A stretch of 64,000 nt of DNA from Epiperipatus broadwayi (GCA_028023455.1 JAQFVV010000113.1:1409268-1473267); one strand, 5' to 3'; positions 27,258 to 40,270 are shown, numbered from the stretch's first letter. Numbers and translations are program-made. Notes: generated by a model from the sequence alone, not told the origin.

Positions 27258-28489
27258 CAGCCAATAATTGTATGGCTATGGGATAAATACCTGAAAAGTG
27301 ATTTGAATTTCGTCAGCTACAAAACATCAACAACAAACAACTCCAGATCAACATATATAAAATTCAGGTAATAGGAAGAAGAGGGTGAGCTAATCTTTAT
27401 ATGAATATCCCAAATATTAACTTGACAATGCATTGACCACTAACATTTAATATAAGTGAAAATAAAAATATTACATAGATTCCATTCCAAATAGTCTATC
27501 ACAACATGTATTTGCCACAGAAGAAACCATCAAAAAGTAACCAAAGGGATAAATATTTTAATGATTTACCAAAGTTGTTTTATAATATAAATACATATCC
27601 ATTTACAGACTAATTCTGGATGGCTAAGAAATTTACTCTAAACCATTACTTGGAAAAAAAAATCTTAATCCTGTTGGGCATCTGAAGGAAAAAAAACTTG
27701 TAAGCAATCCAGACTTGAGGTCCAGGTTATATGCATGGCAGATAAGTTCATTACCACTACACAGTCAAATCTTTTAAGTCTATATATTCTATTAATATGC
27801 AAATTATATGAATTATAGATTTTTAAAAATATGATTTTTATATTTATGATGACTGATAGATTCAAAGTTAATACAAAAGGGATCCACTTTAAATGGATCC
27901 ATCTTTTTCTAATAGTTCTGGCTTGTGTTTTAGAACTTGGATTCCCTTGTGATGCCATTATTCCATCTGATTGGCTGTCACTTAAGCATTTTTAAAGCGT
28001 ATCTGTTTGAAGGTGTTTAGCTTTCACGTTATTACAAAAGATACACAAAAAATTTATAATTAATTTACTTGTTTTTTTGTTTTTTTTTAGAATGATGACA
28101 TATTTTATGCAATATGGTGCAGAATATTTTGAGACCATACAGTTTTGCTTTCAGTATGAAGTTTTTGTTTCCAAAAATAAAAACATTTTCTCTCAAAAGT
28201 ATGTACAGTTTTTAAGTTCTCTGAATTAGCAATTTTAATGAATTAACATTAATTCAACAATATAATACTTGCTGTCACATTATTATCTAGCTCTTGCATT
28301 TTTAAGGTTCAGGAAACTTGTATAAAAATAACAAATAACCTTATATAAATTCTGTATTTATTTTTATGTAATCAAAATAATTAATTAAATAAAAATTTAC
28401 TATTCTTTTTGCTTTATTGTAATCCATTTTTTGAATCCCACTCCAATATTAGTCTTCTGTCAATTGAATTTATTAATTTACAAGTACTT
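27258..28489. other. AT-rich non-coding stretch
   Basis: No gene is supported. A GGATCCA..AATGGATCCAT inverted pair near 27880-27900 is a minor local hairpin. Confidence 0.35.
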
Positions 28490-28590
28490 ATTTGAGTTGT
28501 ATTTTTATACTGGACTATTTCCATCATTTAATATATGTATTGTATGTCTTTAGAAAAATCTAACTTTATTTAAATATTCAAAATACATTC
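28490..28590. repeat. Interspersed repeat, family D
   Basis: Homologous to 30870-30970. Both contain GTTGTATT...TATACTGGACTATTTCCATCA-like sequence and then ATGTCTTTAGAAAAAT and CTTTATTTAAATA. The nature of the family is unknown. Confidence 0.55.
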
Positions 28591-28667
28591 AACTGTTAGA
28601 AATAACACACCAAGAAGTTAGTATATGCACAACATTTTGAGAGGTATTATTCTCCCCTCTTTTTCAG

Positions 28668-28778
28668 GTGTTGCTGGGATGACCAGTGACAGTACTAGTA
28701 TGGGATTCGAACCTGGGTTCTTAGATTCTTGAGTTTTGAATTTTAAGATAATGCTCTAATCACCTGAGTTGTCCTGCC
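28668..28778 (-). mobile_element. tRNA-like SINE, separate family
   Basis: On the minus strand: GACAACTCAGGTGATTAGAG (A-box), a long middle segment, then CCAGGTTCGAATCCC (a near-perfect B-box). It differs from families A-C. No target-site duplication was seen. Confidence 0.6.
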
Positions 28779-29238
28779 AAAGGCAACAGACAGTAGTAAT
28801 TTCATATACTCATCTATGAGGTTCTTCCTGATTTCTCCACTTTTTCTTAAGAGCAAAGTTGATTAGTGGTTTCCATACATTATGTATAGTCACACTAGGT
28901 TATTAGCTTATGGGATTTTTTGCCATTGTCATGTGAGCAGCTTCTTTAAATTTCCTTCTTCGTACCTTTTCTTCTTTATCTAATATTTTTGTGTTTGCTT
29001 GTGTATGTGGTAATTTATTTAACTATTATACTATATTTATTATTATCTTTTTAATGTATGGCTATCAAAGCTAAACAAACAGCAATGTACTTGTGTTATC
29101 ATACATATATAAGTTTCAGCAAACTCAATAATTTATACTTTAATTTATATTGATTATACATTTGAATTCATGAATTAATTCTAATAAAAGCATCAAAAAT
29201 TAGATTTATTTTATATTTTGTACGAATTTAATGATTTT

Positions 29239-29342
29239 TGTTCTTCTATGTGTCATAGCATCAGCCAGGAAGTGAACCCACTAACCCGGGACAACTGCTT
29301 GTAAGGCAGCTGTGCTGACCTCTCGACCACCAACGCTTGACA
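29239..29342 (-). mobile_element. tRNA-derived SINE, family B, with 15-bp TSD
   Basis: Flanked by GAATTTAATGATTTT (29224-29238) and GAACTTAATGATTTT (29343-29357), 14 of 15 identical. On the minus strand it carries GGTGGTCGAGAGGTCAGC, GGGTTCACTTCC and GCTGATGCTATGACACAT, as in the other family B copies. Confidence 0.85.
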
Positions 29343-29596
29343 GAACTTAATGATTTTGTTTGATATTTGTCTAAAATTAAGTGGATTGCTATTAAATATA
29401 TGCTATGCAGTAACAAAGATGAGTATTTTTTTAAAAACTACCTTTTCTGTGGATGTTTGCATTAACAGTCATGTATTATATTAGCTCAGAAAAGAAGGAA
29501 ATTATTTATAATTATATTGTATATTATACATAATAAACTATAATGATTTAAGTAATACCTCATATATTTACTCTTTACTTAAAATCAAAAACAAAA

Positions 29597-29690
29597 AGTC
29601 GAGAGGTCAATGTCAGCAGCTTTACAAGCAGTTGTCCCGGGTTAGTGGGTTCACATCCCAGCTGATGCTATGACACATGAGAAGAAAAAA
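29597..29690 (+). mobile_element. tRNA-derived SINE, family B, 5'-shortened
   Basis: It starts within the A-box (GTCGAGAGGTCAATG) and continues through GTGGGTTCACATCCC and GCTGATGCTATGACACATG to an A-rich tail. Flanks share AAAAACAA, a possible short TSD. Confidence 0.75.
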
Positions 29691-30869
29691 CTAAACTAAA
29701 AACAATAAAGTTATGATGAGAAATATGAAAAAGAATGGAATAAATTTGACTTATCATTGCATAATGTAAATTAAATCAAGAAATTGGATATATGAGGTAT
29801 TATTTAAATTAATATAGGCTATTAGCTGTAGGCATATAGAAAAAAAATGGTTAAACTTAGGTTCTTGTATTAACAGAATGCTTGATCATGCAAAAAACTT
29901 TACTCTTATTATAGATAACATGCACAATTATGACAGGCATTATTTAATTTATCACAACTGATTGATTAAAAGATACTAAGAGGTAGAAGAAAGAGAAACC
30001 AAAAGTGTTTGCAGAAATAAAATTTACTTCATTGACTGACTATTATGCTTAAAATATTCAACCATGAAACAGAATTCTTAAAAAAGCATCTTGAACATAA
30101 CTGCATTAAAAATGGTGCCTTGATAATTTGATATAATAAATAAGCCAAAAAGCATTTTTTGTGTGCAATTTATTAATAATTAGTTTATTTAAGTGTAGAT
30201 TTAACTTTAAAATTTGGCATATTTTTCAAGGAATGTCCAGTCTTTTATCTGTGACAAGTTTCTAGAATAAAGATTTGTGATATGGAATTGGAAGAATTTC
30301 CTGGAAGGAATGCCATAGATTTATTATGATGTGGATGTTGATTACAGTTTACAAAATAAAAAAGATTTCCACTAAACAATGGGATGTTCCAGTTGTTGAA
30401 TTATATAAACATATAAAAAATATAATTATTGAAAGACCAAACAATGCATGTGCTAAGAGAAACTGAAGTAAATAATTACACCTTTATCTCCCTTAGCGAT
30501 GTCAATTGGTTCTCCAAAACTCATCGTTAAGTAAGAATATCATATACAAAGCATGTATTTATAATGGGAGTCTATGGGGAAAAAATTGGTCGGTTCCTAA
30601 AGCTAAAAAATTACACTAACTTCAGAATAAAGTACATATTAAAAAAAATATTCATTAACACTTATTTTAAATGCAATCTGCTTTTCTTTTTAAATTTTTG
30701 TCTAATTCAACATCGTTTTAAAATGTTGTTTGTTTTTTTTTTATTTGAAACCACTTGGGTATAAACAATATTTTTAATGAAGTTACAAAATCAATAACTA
30801 TTTTTACATAATTACCAGGTGTTCTAAAAATAATATACAGTAATTAATTTTCCTGAAAGTTTGTGAAGA
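29691..30869. other. AT-rich non-coding stretch
   Basis: No gene is supported. A CTTAGCGATG..CATCGTTAAG inverted pair lies at 30493-30532. Confidence 0.35.
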
Positions 30870-31040
30870 TGGTATTTTAGTTGTATTGTACACGTATTTA
30901 TATATTGAACTATTTCATCATCTAATATAAGTGTTGAATGTCTTCAGAAAAATTCAACTTTATTTAAATAACTCAAGTACTGTACATTATATTTAAATAA
31001 GTTTAATTTTTCTAAAGACATTCAATACTTATATGTACAG
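30870..31040. repeat. Family D repeat with an inverted second copy
   Basis: Arms of about 41 bases at 30929-30969 and 30992-31035 are inverted copies (TTGAATGTCTTCAGAAAAAT and its near complement), about 88 per cent identical. The left arm continues outward into the family D sequence shared with 28490-28590. Confidence 0.7.
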
Positions 31041-31127
31041 TAGCTAGTATTATAGATTCATTAATTATATATATATTAAGTTTATTTTTGCATTCTAAAT
31101 TAAAAAAAAAAATTTTTTACGATCATT

Positions 31128-31930
31128 ATAGTAAATCCCCTATATTTACATATATAGATCCACATCACCCATAGACATATATATATATAATCTATACCTA
31201 CATCTACATATACATATCCAAGTATATACACATATATCTGTTAAACATACATATGTACAAATACACATATACCCATAGGCATATATATACAAATGTACAT
31301 ATACATATATTCCATATATATACCCACCTTACATATAAATTACATATATATAAAATATACCCAATACCCAATTTTTTAAAATTATTACCTTTTAAAAACT
31401 ATTTTATTTTACTTTTAATTTTTAAAAATCGTTAAAAATTTTTTTAAAATAATATTAGCCTTTTATTATTTTATAATTTTCCTTTCATATGCATATCTAT
31501 ATATACACACATATATATATAAAGGATATATGTGTATATATTTGGATATGCATATGAAAGGAAAATTATAAAATAATATTAATAAAGAAGTAATAAAAGG
31601 GTAATATTTAAAAGAATTTTTTAAAGATTTTTAAAAATTAAAAGTAAAAATAAAATAGTTTTTAAAAGATAATAATTTAAAAAAATTGGATATTGGATAT
31701 ATTTTTGTATATATATGTAAGTTGTGTATATATATGGATGTGTATTTATATATATATGTTTATGTAGATGTGTATATATATGGGTGTATGTGTATCTGTA
31801 TATAAATATGTTTAAAGGATATATGTGTATATATTTGGATATGCATATGTATATATAGATGCAGGTATGGATTTTATATATATATATATGGGTGATGTGG
31901 ATCTATATATCTATATATGTATGTAGGGTA
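31128..31930. repeat. Large AT-rich palindrome, arms about 390 bp
   Basis: The two halves are imperfect inverted copies centred near 31518. Inner arms include CATATGCATATC / GATATGCATATG around an ATATATAAAGGATAT loop. Middle parts include CCTTTTATTATTTTATAATT and its complement. Outer parts include TAGATCCACATCACCCATA and its complement. TATATA/TACATA runs fill much of it, so a stable cruciform or a foldback element is possible. Confidence 0.8.
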
Positions 31931-32020
31931 TGTGAGTGTATATTTTGATATACATATGTGTATATTTTATATATATGTGAAGTGATGGTCATGTATTTAT
32001 ACTATTCAAATATTGTAGCT

Positions 32021-32062
32021 CTGATGAAGAGTGCTGGACAGTTGAAACTGTAAGGAAAATAA
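32021..32062 (+). ncRNA. Hammerhead-like relic of a PLE 3' end
   Basis: CTGATGA at 32021-32027 is followed 16 bases later by GAAAC (32044-32048), then AATAAAG. The spacing is right for a hammerhead core, but the 16 bases do not form a convincing stem II. It may be a decayed PLE tail. Confidence 0.3.
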
Positions 32063-32110
32063 AGAAGTTTTTTAAAAAAATTTGTTTGCATTGAAGTGTA
32101 TATGAAAGAA

Positions 32111-32174
32111 GTTGTTATTGTTGTTGTTGTTATTATTATTACCATCATCATCATCATCATCATCATCATCATTA

Positions 32175-32218
<44 letters not shown>
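32111..32218. repeat. Compound (GTT)(ATT)(CAT)(ATT) microsatellite
   Basis: Four neighbouring trinucleotide blocks lie in one tract: GTT/ATT, CAT (about 9 units), then ATT (about 15 units). Confidence 0.9.
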
Positions 32219-32220
<2 letters not shown>

Positions 32221-32532
32221 AAAAGATTTTTTTACTTACTGAAAGTGGATATATTAAATTTAAGATGATTTAAATAATTAGAAAGTAAGAAAAACAACAT
32301 TAAAAACACTAATTTTGCTATAAAATTTATAAAATGAAATAAAAGGTTTATTAATGATTTATCATTGGTGTTGGTCAAGGAACAACAATGGTCAACAAAG
32401 ATATATATATATAATATAAATTGTTAATAAATATAAATGCAAGTAAATTAAATCTATAATTATAATCACTTATCAACTTAATTATATCAGAATCTTGAAA
32501 TATTTTTTTCAGTTTAGCTTTGTAAGGTGAAT
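32219..32532. other. AT-rich non-coding stretch
   Basis: Nothing was recognised. Confidence 0.4.
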
Positions 32533-32545
32533 AAATGTTGAATAA

Positions 32546-32669
32546 ACCACTAAATATCACATGATCACCATTTCTTGTGCTTGCTCATACTGTTATTAAA
32601 ACAAGCAAAACTTACTGATTACTCTGGATTACATGAGTGGCCCTAATGTATGGAAAGTTTTGCCTGTTT
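32546..32669 (-). mobile_element. Short foldback-family copy, 124 bp
   Basis: Flanked by a perfect 13-base TSD, AAATGTTGAATAA, at 32533-32545 and 32670-32682. On the minus strand it runs from AAACAGGCAAAACTTTCC to the tail GGTGATCATGTGATATTTA. It keeps both family ends and part of the arms, but the ribozyme-bearing interior is gone. Confidence 0.8.
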
Positions 32670-32682
32670 AAATGTTGAATAA

Positions 32683-33807
32683 GTAAATAAAATATATTAC
32701 TAATCAATTTACATTGCTAAAAGATTTTTGCTAAAAAGTGTTCAAAGTTGAGAATAAATTGCAAATATAAATGCATAGATGTCAGAACTGTAAAATATTA
32801 AATGTATCAAATTTATTCACTGACTTTTAAAAGTAAAGTATTTTAAGTTATGCAGATTATATAGAAAATGTAATATATTCAATGAACAAATATGGTCTAC
32901 ATAGATAATTAAATAATATTGATTTAGTTATTTGACCAAATATGGAAATATAAATCAAGGACAACTTTGTTGTTCATCTATCAATAAAAGTTATTTTACA
33001 AAGAAAAAATAAGAGTTTTAGGATTGGAATATACTATAGTAAACAATGATTGTTGTAATAAGATATTAGAAGGAAAGTTTGAATTGTTGAAATATACAAC
33101 TGATTAATTTTTTTATTGTTTAATATTATATATATATATTTTTATTTAAGCATACATTTGTTACAAATGGTTTTTTAATATGTCATATGTTATTAGCAAA
33201 CTTATAATGTTACATTTATTATTATACTATGCTTACTTTGATATATTTCATTAGGTGAGAAATATATTCATAGAGATTATTTTGGTTTGTGTTACTATTT
33301 GTTGCAAAATAGTTTGCTATTAAATTAAATAAAAAAAACAACAACTGATTTTTACCTCTTTGAGACCTTAAAGAAACTGAAATCAGATTCTCTCTATTAG
33401 TTTAATTTTGCTGAAAATATGTGTTTTTACTTTGTAATAATTTTTTTTCATGTATTATTTTATATTCATAATATATTTGAAATATGGGAATATCTAATAA
33501 GGAGAAAAGTGCTTCAAACGCTATCACTAATATTTACATTATACAATAATTAATCATAGCTTAAACAAAATAAATCATGTCTAAAAATTTGAAGTGTGTT
33601 AATGATTAATTAATATAAAATTATTATGTTTCAGTGTTAGGTTTGTTTAAAAAAGTTAGAGAAGATATTTTATAGCTTAGATTTACAAATCTGTAGGAAT
33701 AATTTTTAAGACGTTATATATATATATATATTTACTACCTTTAGAATGATAATATGAAACAGTTCTAAATTATTTTAAAAGAAATGAAAAGTAATGATGC
33801 TACATTT
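32683..33807. other. AT-rich non-coding stretch
   Basis: No gene was found. Near 33355-33400 a piece (CTCTTTGAGACCTTAAAG) resembles the RTE 5' region seen at 52470 and 54410. Confidence 0.35.
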
Positions 33808-33957
33808 CTGGTAGTATTATTGGCAACACCAGCCAAGCAGCATAGATAACTAACCATAAGAAAACACTACATACACATAAAACATAGAAGTTTATTTACT
33901 CCAGACAAATAAACATATTTAGCTATATAGGTACATGAAAAGTAATACATTAATATT

Positions 33958-35735
33958 CACAAATGTTAGCATGGCTGCCACTTATTCGTTTGAAATTAAA
34001 ATTTGTTTTCATTTCAAAATTGTGGGTAAACCAAATAGACTATGTATGTGCCCATACCATCTTTCTCTGCAATTCTATTTTCTTTTTAATATAATGTATA
34101 GTGTGATAAAATCGAACAAAATTTCGATTTTTTATTAATATTTCTAGTGATAAATCCATTTAATTTTTATTCTTACTCATTTTATTAGATTGTACAGAGA
34201 AAACAACAGCTTAAATGTTTTAACAGCAAAATGAAATTTGAAAATGAATTCAGCATACTTCGAAGATTTTACAATTTCAATATTTTCATCCCAATAATAA
34301 ACGTTATGCTATACATTATATGGAAATATTAATTTTAGATTTTTTATTATTTGATAAATGTATAATTTTTGCATATATTTGTCTTTATACTAATGTGTCT
34401 GTGTAGTATATAAATTATATTTGCATTCAAATATAATGAAAGTTAGTGAATTGTAAATTACGTGATTATGTGCAATGTAATTTTAGGGATCTGATCCAAA
34501 TTTGAGGCAGCTTTATTTTATAGACATAATGACTCTCAAAAGATTTAATAATTTATTATCATGTCTGTATTTGTATTAGTATGCATGTCTGTTTGTATAA
34601 CAAGTAATATTTTTTTTGCATCTATAAAATTAGATTATTATAGAGCAGTACAATGTAAATTTTAAGGCTGATTATCAAATGCATAGAAAGGTTGCAGTCG
34701 ATGAAGCAGTCACAAAATTTACTGGACATAGTACCATGTGACAACATAAACTCTTAAAACCAATAAATGAGAGGTTTCAATTGGTGAGTGTTTGGTGATA
34801 GACACAATGGTTATGTATATCATGTGGAATTGGATGCAGGCAAAGAATCAAATCCAAATTCTTGCCTATACCTTGGTACTCATGCTGTGGAGTCAATAGT
34901 TTTACCACATCTTGTATCATTATTTTCATCTACACCTAGCAAATGAGCTATATGCAAATAAGTTCTATCTCTGTGGGACAATAAACATAACAAGATAGCA
35001 TCACTGGTGTGCACAGAAAATATAAAATGAACAGATGAGACTCATTTTATTATTCATAAAGGCTGTGACCTTCAATTTCTAGTTTTGGATAGACAAGAAA
35101 CCAATTACTATGATTACAAATGTATATCACCTTTTGAAAAAGATTTATTTTGTATCTTTTATTAGAAAGAATCTTTTTACCTCATAGATGCCTTGAGATT
35201 TTTTAATGAAAAAATATGATAGATTCTTGTGGTTCTTTTTTATAAGTTCTAAACATATGGATTATCTCAGATAAGAAATATTATATTTGATTTGAATGAG
35301 GATTTGTGAGGAATACAAAGAAATTATCAATGAAGATGTAATTTTAAACTTAATTAATGATAAATTAAAAATTATGAACCAACAATAAAGTAACATTTGA
35401 TTTTCTTTACAAGCACAGAGATAGTATGTAAACAAGACACTGTTGAGATATTATAAAAAAAAAGTACAGCGCATGTATTCAGATGAAAACTCCTTACCAT
35501 TTTAAATTAAAAAACAATAAAGTAATTTTTTTAGATATTGAAATCTCTTTTTTTTCCCTTTACTTTTTTAATGGTAATCACTACTTTTCTTAACCTTATT
35601 TCTTTCTTGGTTTTTATATTTTCTGTCAATATATAGCATTTTGCTCTAACATTATTAAAACTGAAGTTGATTGTGAAAATCAGTCTCAAATCAATTTTTA
35701 AAAAATTCAATATGGTGCTCAAATTTTTTAAATAG
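33958..35735. other. Unidentified 1.8-kb insert within the LTR
   Basis: TTAATA occurs at both junctions and may be a short duplicated site. The interior has no long open frame. Segments such as 34640-34990 and 35041-35350 have more balanced base use and may be decayed coding sequence, but no protein family could be recognised. Confidence 0.45.
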
Positions 35736-35901
35736 TTAATAATTTTCTTTTAAAATACAATAAAATCTCTATTGTACAGATTTATCTTTCAGTTGTGTGA
35801 CTTTAAATTCATCATATACACAGACAACTAATACTGCCTGTACTAAGTATGTTTAATCATTTAGCATTTATTAAACATATGCATGATCTCAATTCACAAT
35901 A

Positions 35902-36753
35902 TACCTGGGTCTGATTTTACGCGATAGATAGGTTCCTCAGAAAACACGTGCAAATGAGATCGTGCAAAAATAGATGTAACTTACCTTGAAAAAGGGGGGA
36001 TACAGACTGTGATTTTTCAAAAATCGCATAAAAGCAAAGCACCAACGTAAAATTACTTTAAAATTTGCGCAAAAAAAAATAAGGAAATAAAATATGACTA
36101 ATAAAAATTTTCAAATTTGAAAAAAATTGATACAAGACAAACTTTTTTTAACTATAATATTTAATTTTATTCAAAATAATATATTTTTATGCATAATTTA
36201 CAGTATAGTAATTTACATTTTTTTATACACATTTTAATTATTATCGCCATTTGCCAATAAACAGGCTCATTTGCAAACTGGTAAAAAATCAGATTTTAAT
36301 TTTTAATTGTCAAATTTAATTGTGCCCACTGCTATTACTCATCTTTTAAAAATAAACTTTCAGACACTAAATGATTAATAATTGATTACATTCTTTTTTA
36401 AAAAGCAAAAACAGAATATGATTTAAAATGCAAAATTAACACGCACAATGTTTGAACAAATTTGCATTATAATCTTGTAAAATTTAATGTGTGTATACTT
36501 AAAATGTGGAAATCATGATTTTAATTTCATTATTGCATAAAATATTACTATTATAAAGCACTGAAAATATTGAAATTACTAAGATGAAAGTCGAATTCTA
36601 ATAATGTGCTATTATTTTCAATATGATGTAAGTGTGCAAAATTTATTATTTAAAGCAATAGCGCATTATCGGAGTTCGACTTACCAGAGAAACGTGAATC
36701 ACATAACTTCAAAATCGCGTTAAATAAATCCGCATAAAAAGAGACCAGGTGTA
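35902..36753. mobile_element. 852-bp TIR element (MITE-like) within the LTR
   Basis: Imperfect terminal inverted repeats: TACCTGGGTCTGATTTTACG at the left and, read from the right, TACACCTGGTCTCTTTTTAT. The C+G content and CpG number are higher near the ends (TTTACGCGAT, ATCGCGTTAAA). An internal inverted pair at 36588-36613 / 36657-36682 (about 22 of 26) adds a strong hairpin. No transposase remains. TA-flanked ends would fit a Tc1/mariner or pogo-type element, but this is inference. Confidence 0.6.
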
Positions 36754-37259
36754 TATGACAAATAACACTATATGTTTTGGTTATGTTTAGATCTCTGCAA
36801 TTTTTCTTAGTCCAGAATCTAAATATATTAGCAAATATTAGTTTTCTTAAAATTCAAATGCCTACATAACAATGTAAATTTTCTAATGTAAATTCAATTA
36901 GGCGAAATTGGTTTCATTTACTGTCTGACTAATTACAGAGAATATAGAACTTTATTTACAGACCACAAATATATACAGGCCCAACTTCTCTCCCTGTTCT
37001 AAAAAATAGTTTATTAATCACAAATGTATTTTGTAATCTTTAAAGTGTACAATAGTTTCTGGCAGATTTTTGTGGTAGTACAGGTCTTTCATCTTCTTGT
37101 CCAACTACTTTCTCCTCTTGCTCAAATAATTTTCAGAACAGTAAATCTACTCATAAAATGTTATCAAGATTGTCAATATAGTTATTTATTCCAGATAGAT
37201 CAATTCTGCCTGTTTATCTTTTGGCATTTCTTTACTTAGAACCTTGGAAATTATGTCAG

Positions 37260-39842
37260 CATACTCATCTTCTTTTACAGAAATATCCTCTTCAGCAAAT
37301 GCAGGTTTTATTCCGATGTTTCTTGGCTTTAATAGATCATTCTAGCAACTTTTTAAATGATTAATATGTCTTCTTTTATACTTCTACTGCCCAATATATT
37401 AATCTTAATTGTCTTGATGAAACTTTTAAAGTTACTCAAGAAAATCACTTTTTTTCTCAACATATCTCATATTCATAGTATCACCAACTTAATAAAGTTT
37501 TTTAAGAAATTTTCCCTTGTCACAACTTTACAGGGTACACACACTAAAATATGTATATGAAACTTTCATCTCATTAACATTTCATCCAGTGTGTTTTTTT
37601 AGACATATAAGGTATCAAATGTTAAAAGAACATAGCAGACATTAATGCTTCATTAATATCCTTATGGGAAGTTTTATTCAAGGCAGCCTTAATACATGGC
37701 AAATTCCCTTATTAGACAAAAATCTAGTGAAAGGGGTTAAAATGAAACCACCTCTATTACCTGATACTATAGTTTCAAGGTATCATGATTTACAAATATT
37801 TCATTTATAGTTTTACACTAGTGTTTTTAATATGTTTGTACTGTGATTATTTAAAATATGTCAATCGCAATTAAGGAAAGATAGTCAGCCATTTAAGAGT
37901 CAAATGTATTCCGTGTGAAGTCTTTTCCAAGATTGAGTGGCTTTTGTCCAAGGTTCTAATCTTTCCAGAGACAATTTAGCAGTGAATTGACATTCTCTAA
38001 ACTGTTTAACTGTCTGCTTGATATTCTGACTTGACTCAGATTAAGCTGCCACATATATGGCTATGATAATTTCTGCATTCTTACAATTTCTGGGTGTCTT
38101 TTATGAAGTAATCTAATTTTTTTTTTAATCTTCATTGAGTTTTAATACATGATCTATCATGAGAACACAACACTTACACATTAATGGGCTTTTATGTATG
38201 TTCCATATTAGTTTTATAATGTAATTTGATGATTTTAGTCAATTCATATTTATTCACTCTCTCTAATATTTGATACCTGGAATCATTTTTAATATATTTG
38301 GTAAAGTACACGTCTATGGAGTGTATATAGTTTAACTCCATAATCTTTTGCTTAAATTTGCACCCATCTGGTAGCGTTGACATTATATCAGTATGATCAA
38401 TTTCTGTACTTGATTTATAAATGAGTTTGAAGTCATATGCTGCAAATATATTCATTCAATGGATCATTCATTAATTCGCATGTTCAGGAGTCTTCTTCAG
38501 CTTGCCTAAAATTCCCTACAATGGATGGTAGTCTGTATAGACTATAATCTCAGATCCATAAATGTATTGATGGAACTTCTTAACAAAAATTATTACCAAA
38601 ACTTCTTTGGCAAGTTGACTAGTTTTTTTACTGCAGTTATTAGTGTTCTGAATGCATGTGCAATTGAATGTTTACCTCCATAATAATGCGATATAACAGT
38701 TCTTACTCTGTATTTAGAAGTGACAGTTATTATTACTTCCTGATCATTGTGTTAATGGACAGGAATTTGACTACAGAAATAATAGATCATTAACTTTCTT
38801 AAAAGCTTGTTTGTCATATTTTTCATTACATTTCCATTACTATCCTTTTTTTAATCTTTGACATAGTGGTGTCACTACATTTCCTTTTAGGAAATATTCA
38901 AAAAAATTTAAGTGTGCAAAAAATGTCTATAAATCCTTAGTATTTCTTGGTTTATAGGCATTCTTAGTACTTTTAACCTTTCCTAAGTTTGGATATTTTC
39001 TATTATGATTTATTATATGTCCCAAAAACTTAATTTCCAGGATAGACCAGATGCATTTTGAAGCATTTACTCTCACACCATTTTTCCTAATTTAATGCAA
39101 ACTTTTAATACACATGATAATAACTCTCTTTCTCTGTTTCCACAGTAACTAAAATGTCATCAAGGTAAGGAATAATGCTTTCCATTCCTTGAGATAAACT
39201 ATCCATTTTTACTTAAACATATTTGCTGCTATCATTATTCTACAGAGTAGTTTAGTGCATTTAAATAGTTGTAAATGCATGTTAATAGTCAATAGTTGTG
39301 GGATTCTGAACGCTATGAGTATTTGTTGAAATGTGGACTTTGAATTGATTTTCATGAAGTATGTCTGCTTTATGTAGTGATGCTAATATCTCATGAACAG
39401 TGGATACAGGATATCTTCATGGCTTCATTATTGCAATGACTGGAATAATCTATGATGATTCTTCTACCAATGTTAACATATCACTTTTAACCATATCTTG
39501 AAATGCTTACTCCACCTTTGAGTTTTAGATGAATGGGATCTCACAGGATTTACATGCAATTGGCTATGCATCTTTCAGTGATTAACTTGAATCATTGAGG
39601 GTATTCCAGACCCATATTAAATAATTGTCAATATTTATCTGAGATATCTGACTCTAATTGCAACTCTTTTAATTAAGTTAATACAGATTCTCAAAGATTT
39701 AAATCAATTTCTATCCATAAAAGTTTAAGGTTTCTTATCACTACATAAAGAGGTAGAAATTTTAGTCTAGAATTATCTTTAACAGGTATAGTTGCTATGC
39801 TACATATTTTAATTCTATCAACTACATCTATCTGTTATATTC
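37260..39842 (-). pseudogene. Ty3/gypsy retrotransposon pol remnant, gag missing
   Basis: On the minus strand, from the intact LTR inward, the pieces are in gypsy order. A protease-end-like piece lies at about 39610-39830. The reverse transcriptase (about 38880-39590) has PVSTVHEILASL, an intact YLDDI at 39153-39167, and FLGHIINHN-like codons after frame correction. RNase H (38460-38760) has KKFHQYIYGSE and VYTDYHPL. A connection domain (38192-38455) contains AYDFKLIYKSS and STLP. A decayed integrase lies at about 37600-38060, with a WTKATQSWKRLHTEY-like segment. The many stops make it inactive. The protease side abuts the 5' LTR, so gag has been deleted. Confidence 0.85.
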
Positions 39843-40270
39843 CTGGGAGAATTACTGATAATACTCATCATCCAGCATTGACAATTAACTATAAGAAAAC
39901 ACTAGATACAAATAAAGCTTAACAAAAGGTTTATTTGAGAGAAATAAATGTATTAGGTAGATGAAAGATAATTCATTAACAATCTTCTTAGAAAAATTTG
40001 ATAAAATCTCTATTGGACAGACATCTTTTGGTTATGTGACTTTAAACTCCTCATACTCACAGTTAATTAATAGTGTCCATACCTCCTGATACTGTATAAA
40101 TCTAAATATATTAGCCTACATTAATTTTATTACAATTCAAATGCATGCATAAGAATGTAAATACTCTAGAATTAATTCAGTTAGGGGAAATGTATTCATT
40201 TATTATCTGACTGTTATTATATAGAATATGGAACTTTATTAACAATTGCAAATATATATTTATATGGACA
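39843..40270 (-). mobile_element. 5' LTR of the Ty3/gypsy element, intact copy
   Basis: About 425 bases, matching in order the three pieces at 33808-36985. On the minus strand it has CCATATAAATATATAT (TATA-like) near its start and an AATAAAG at about 40231. It directly abuts the protease remnant. Typical TG/CA ends are not clean in either copy, so the edges are approximate. Confidence 0.75.

Larger units (their letters stand above)
33808..36985 (-). mobile_element. 3' LTR of the Ty3/gypsy element, split in three
   Basis: Pieces at 33808-33957, 35736-35850 and 36784-36985 align in order with the intact LTR at 39843-40270. Shared blocks are ATAAGAAAACACTA, ATAAAATCTCTATTG.ACAG, TCTAAATATATTAGC and ATA.GGAACTTTATT-like sequence. 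Between the pieces are foreign inserts at about 33958-35735 and 35851-36783. A purine tract, AGGGAGAGAAG on the minus strand, lies just inside the LTR edge at about 36985-37000, where a polypurine tract belongs. Confidence 0.75.

Noticed and set aside
32111-32218. CRISPR-like or satellite array
   Set aside because: Simple trinucleotide tracts with no spacers.
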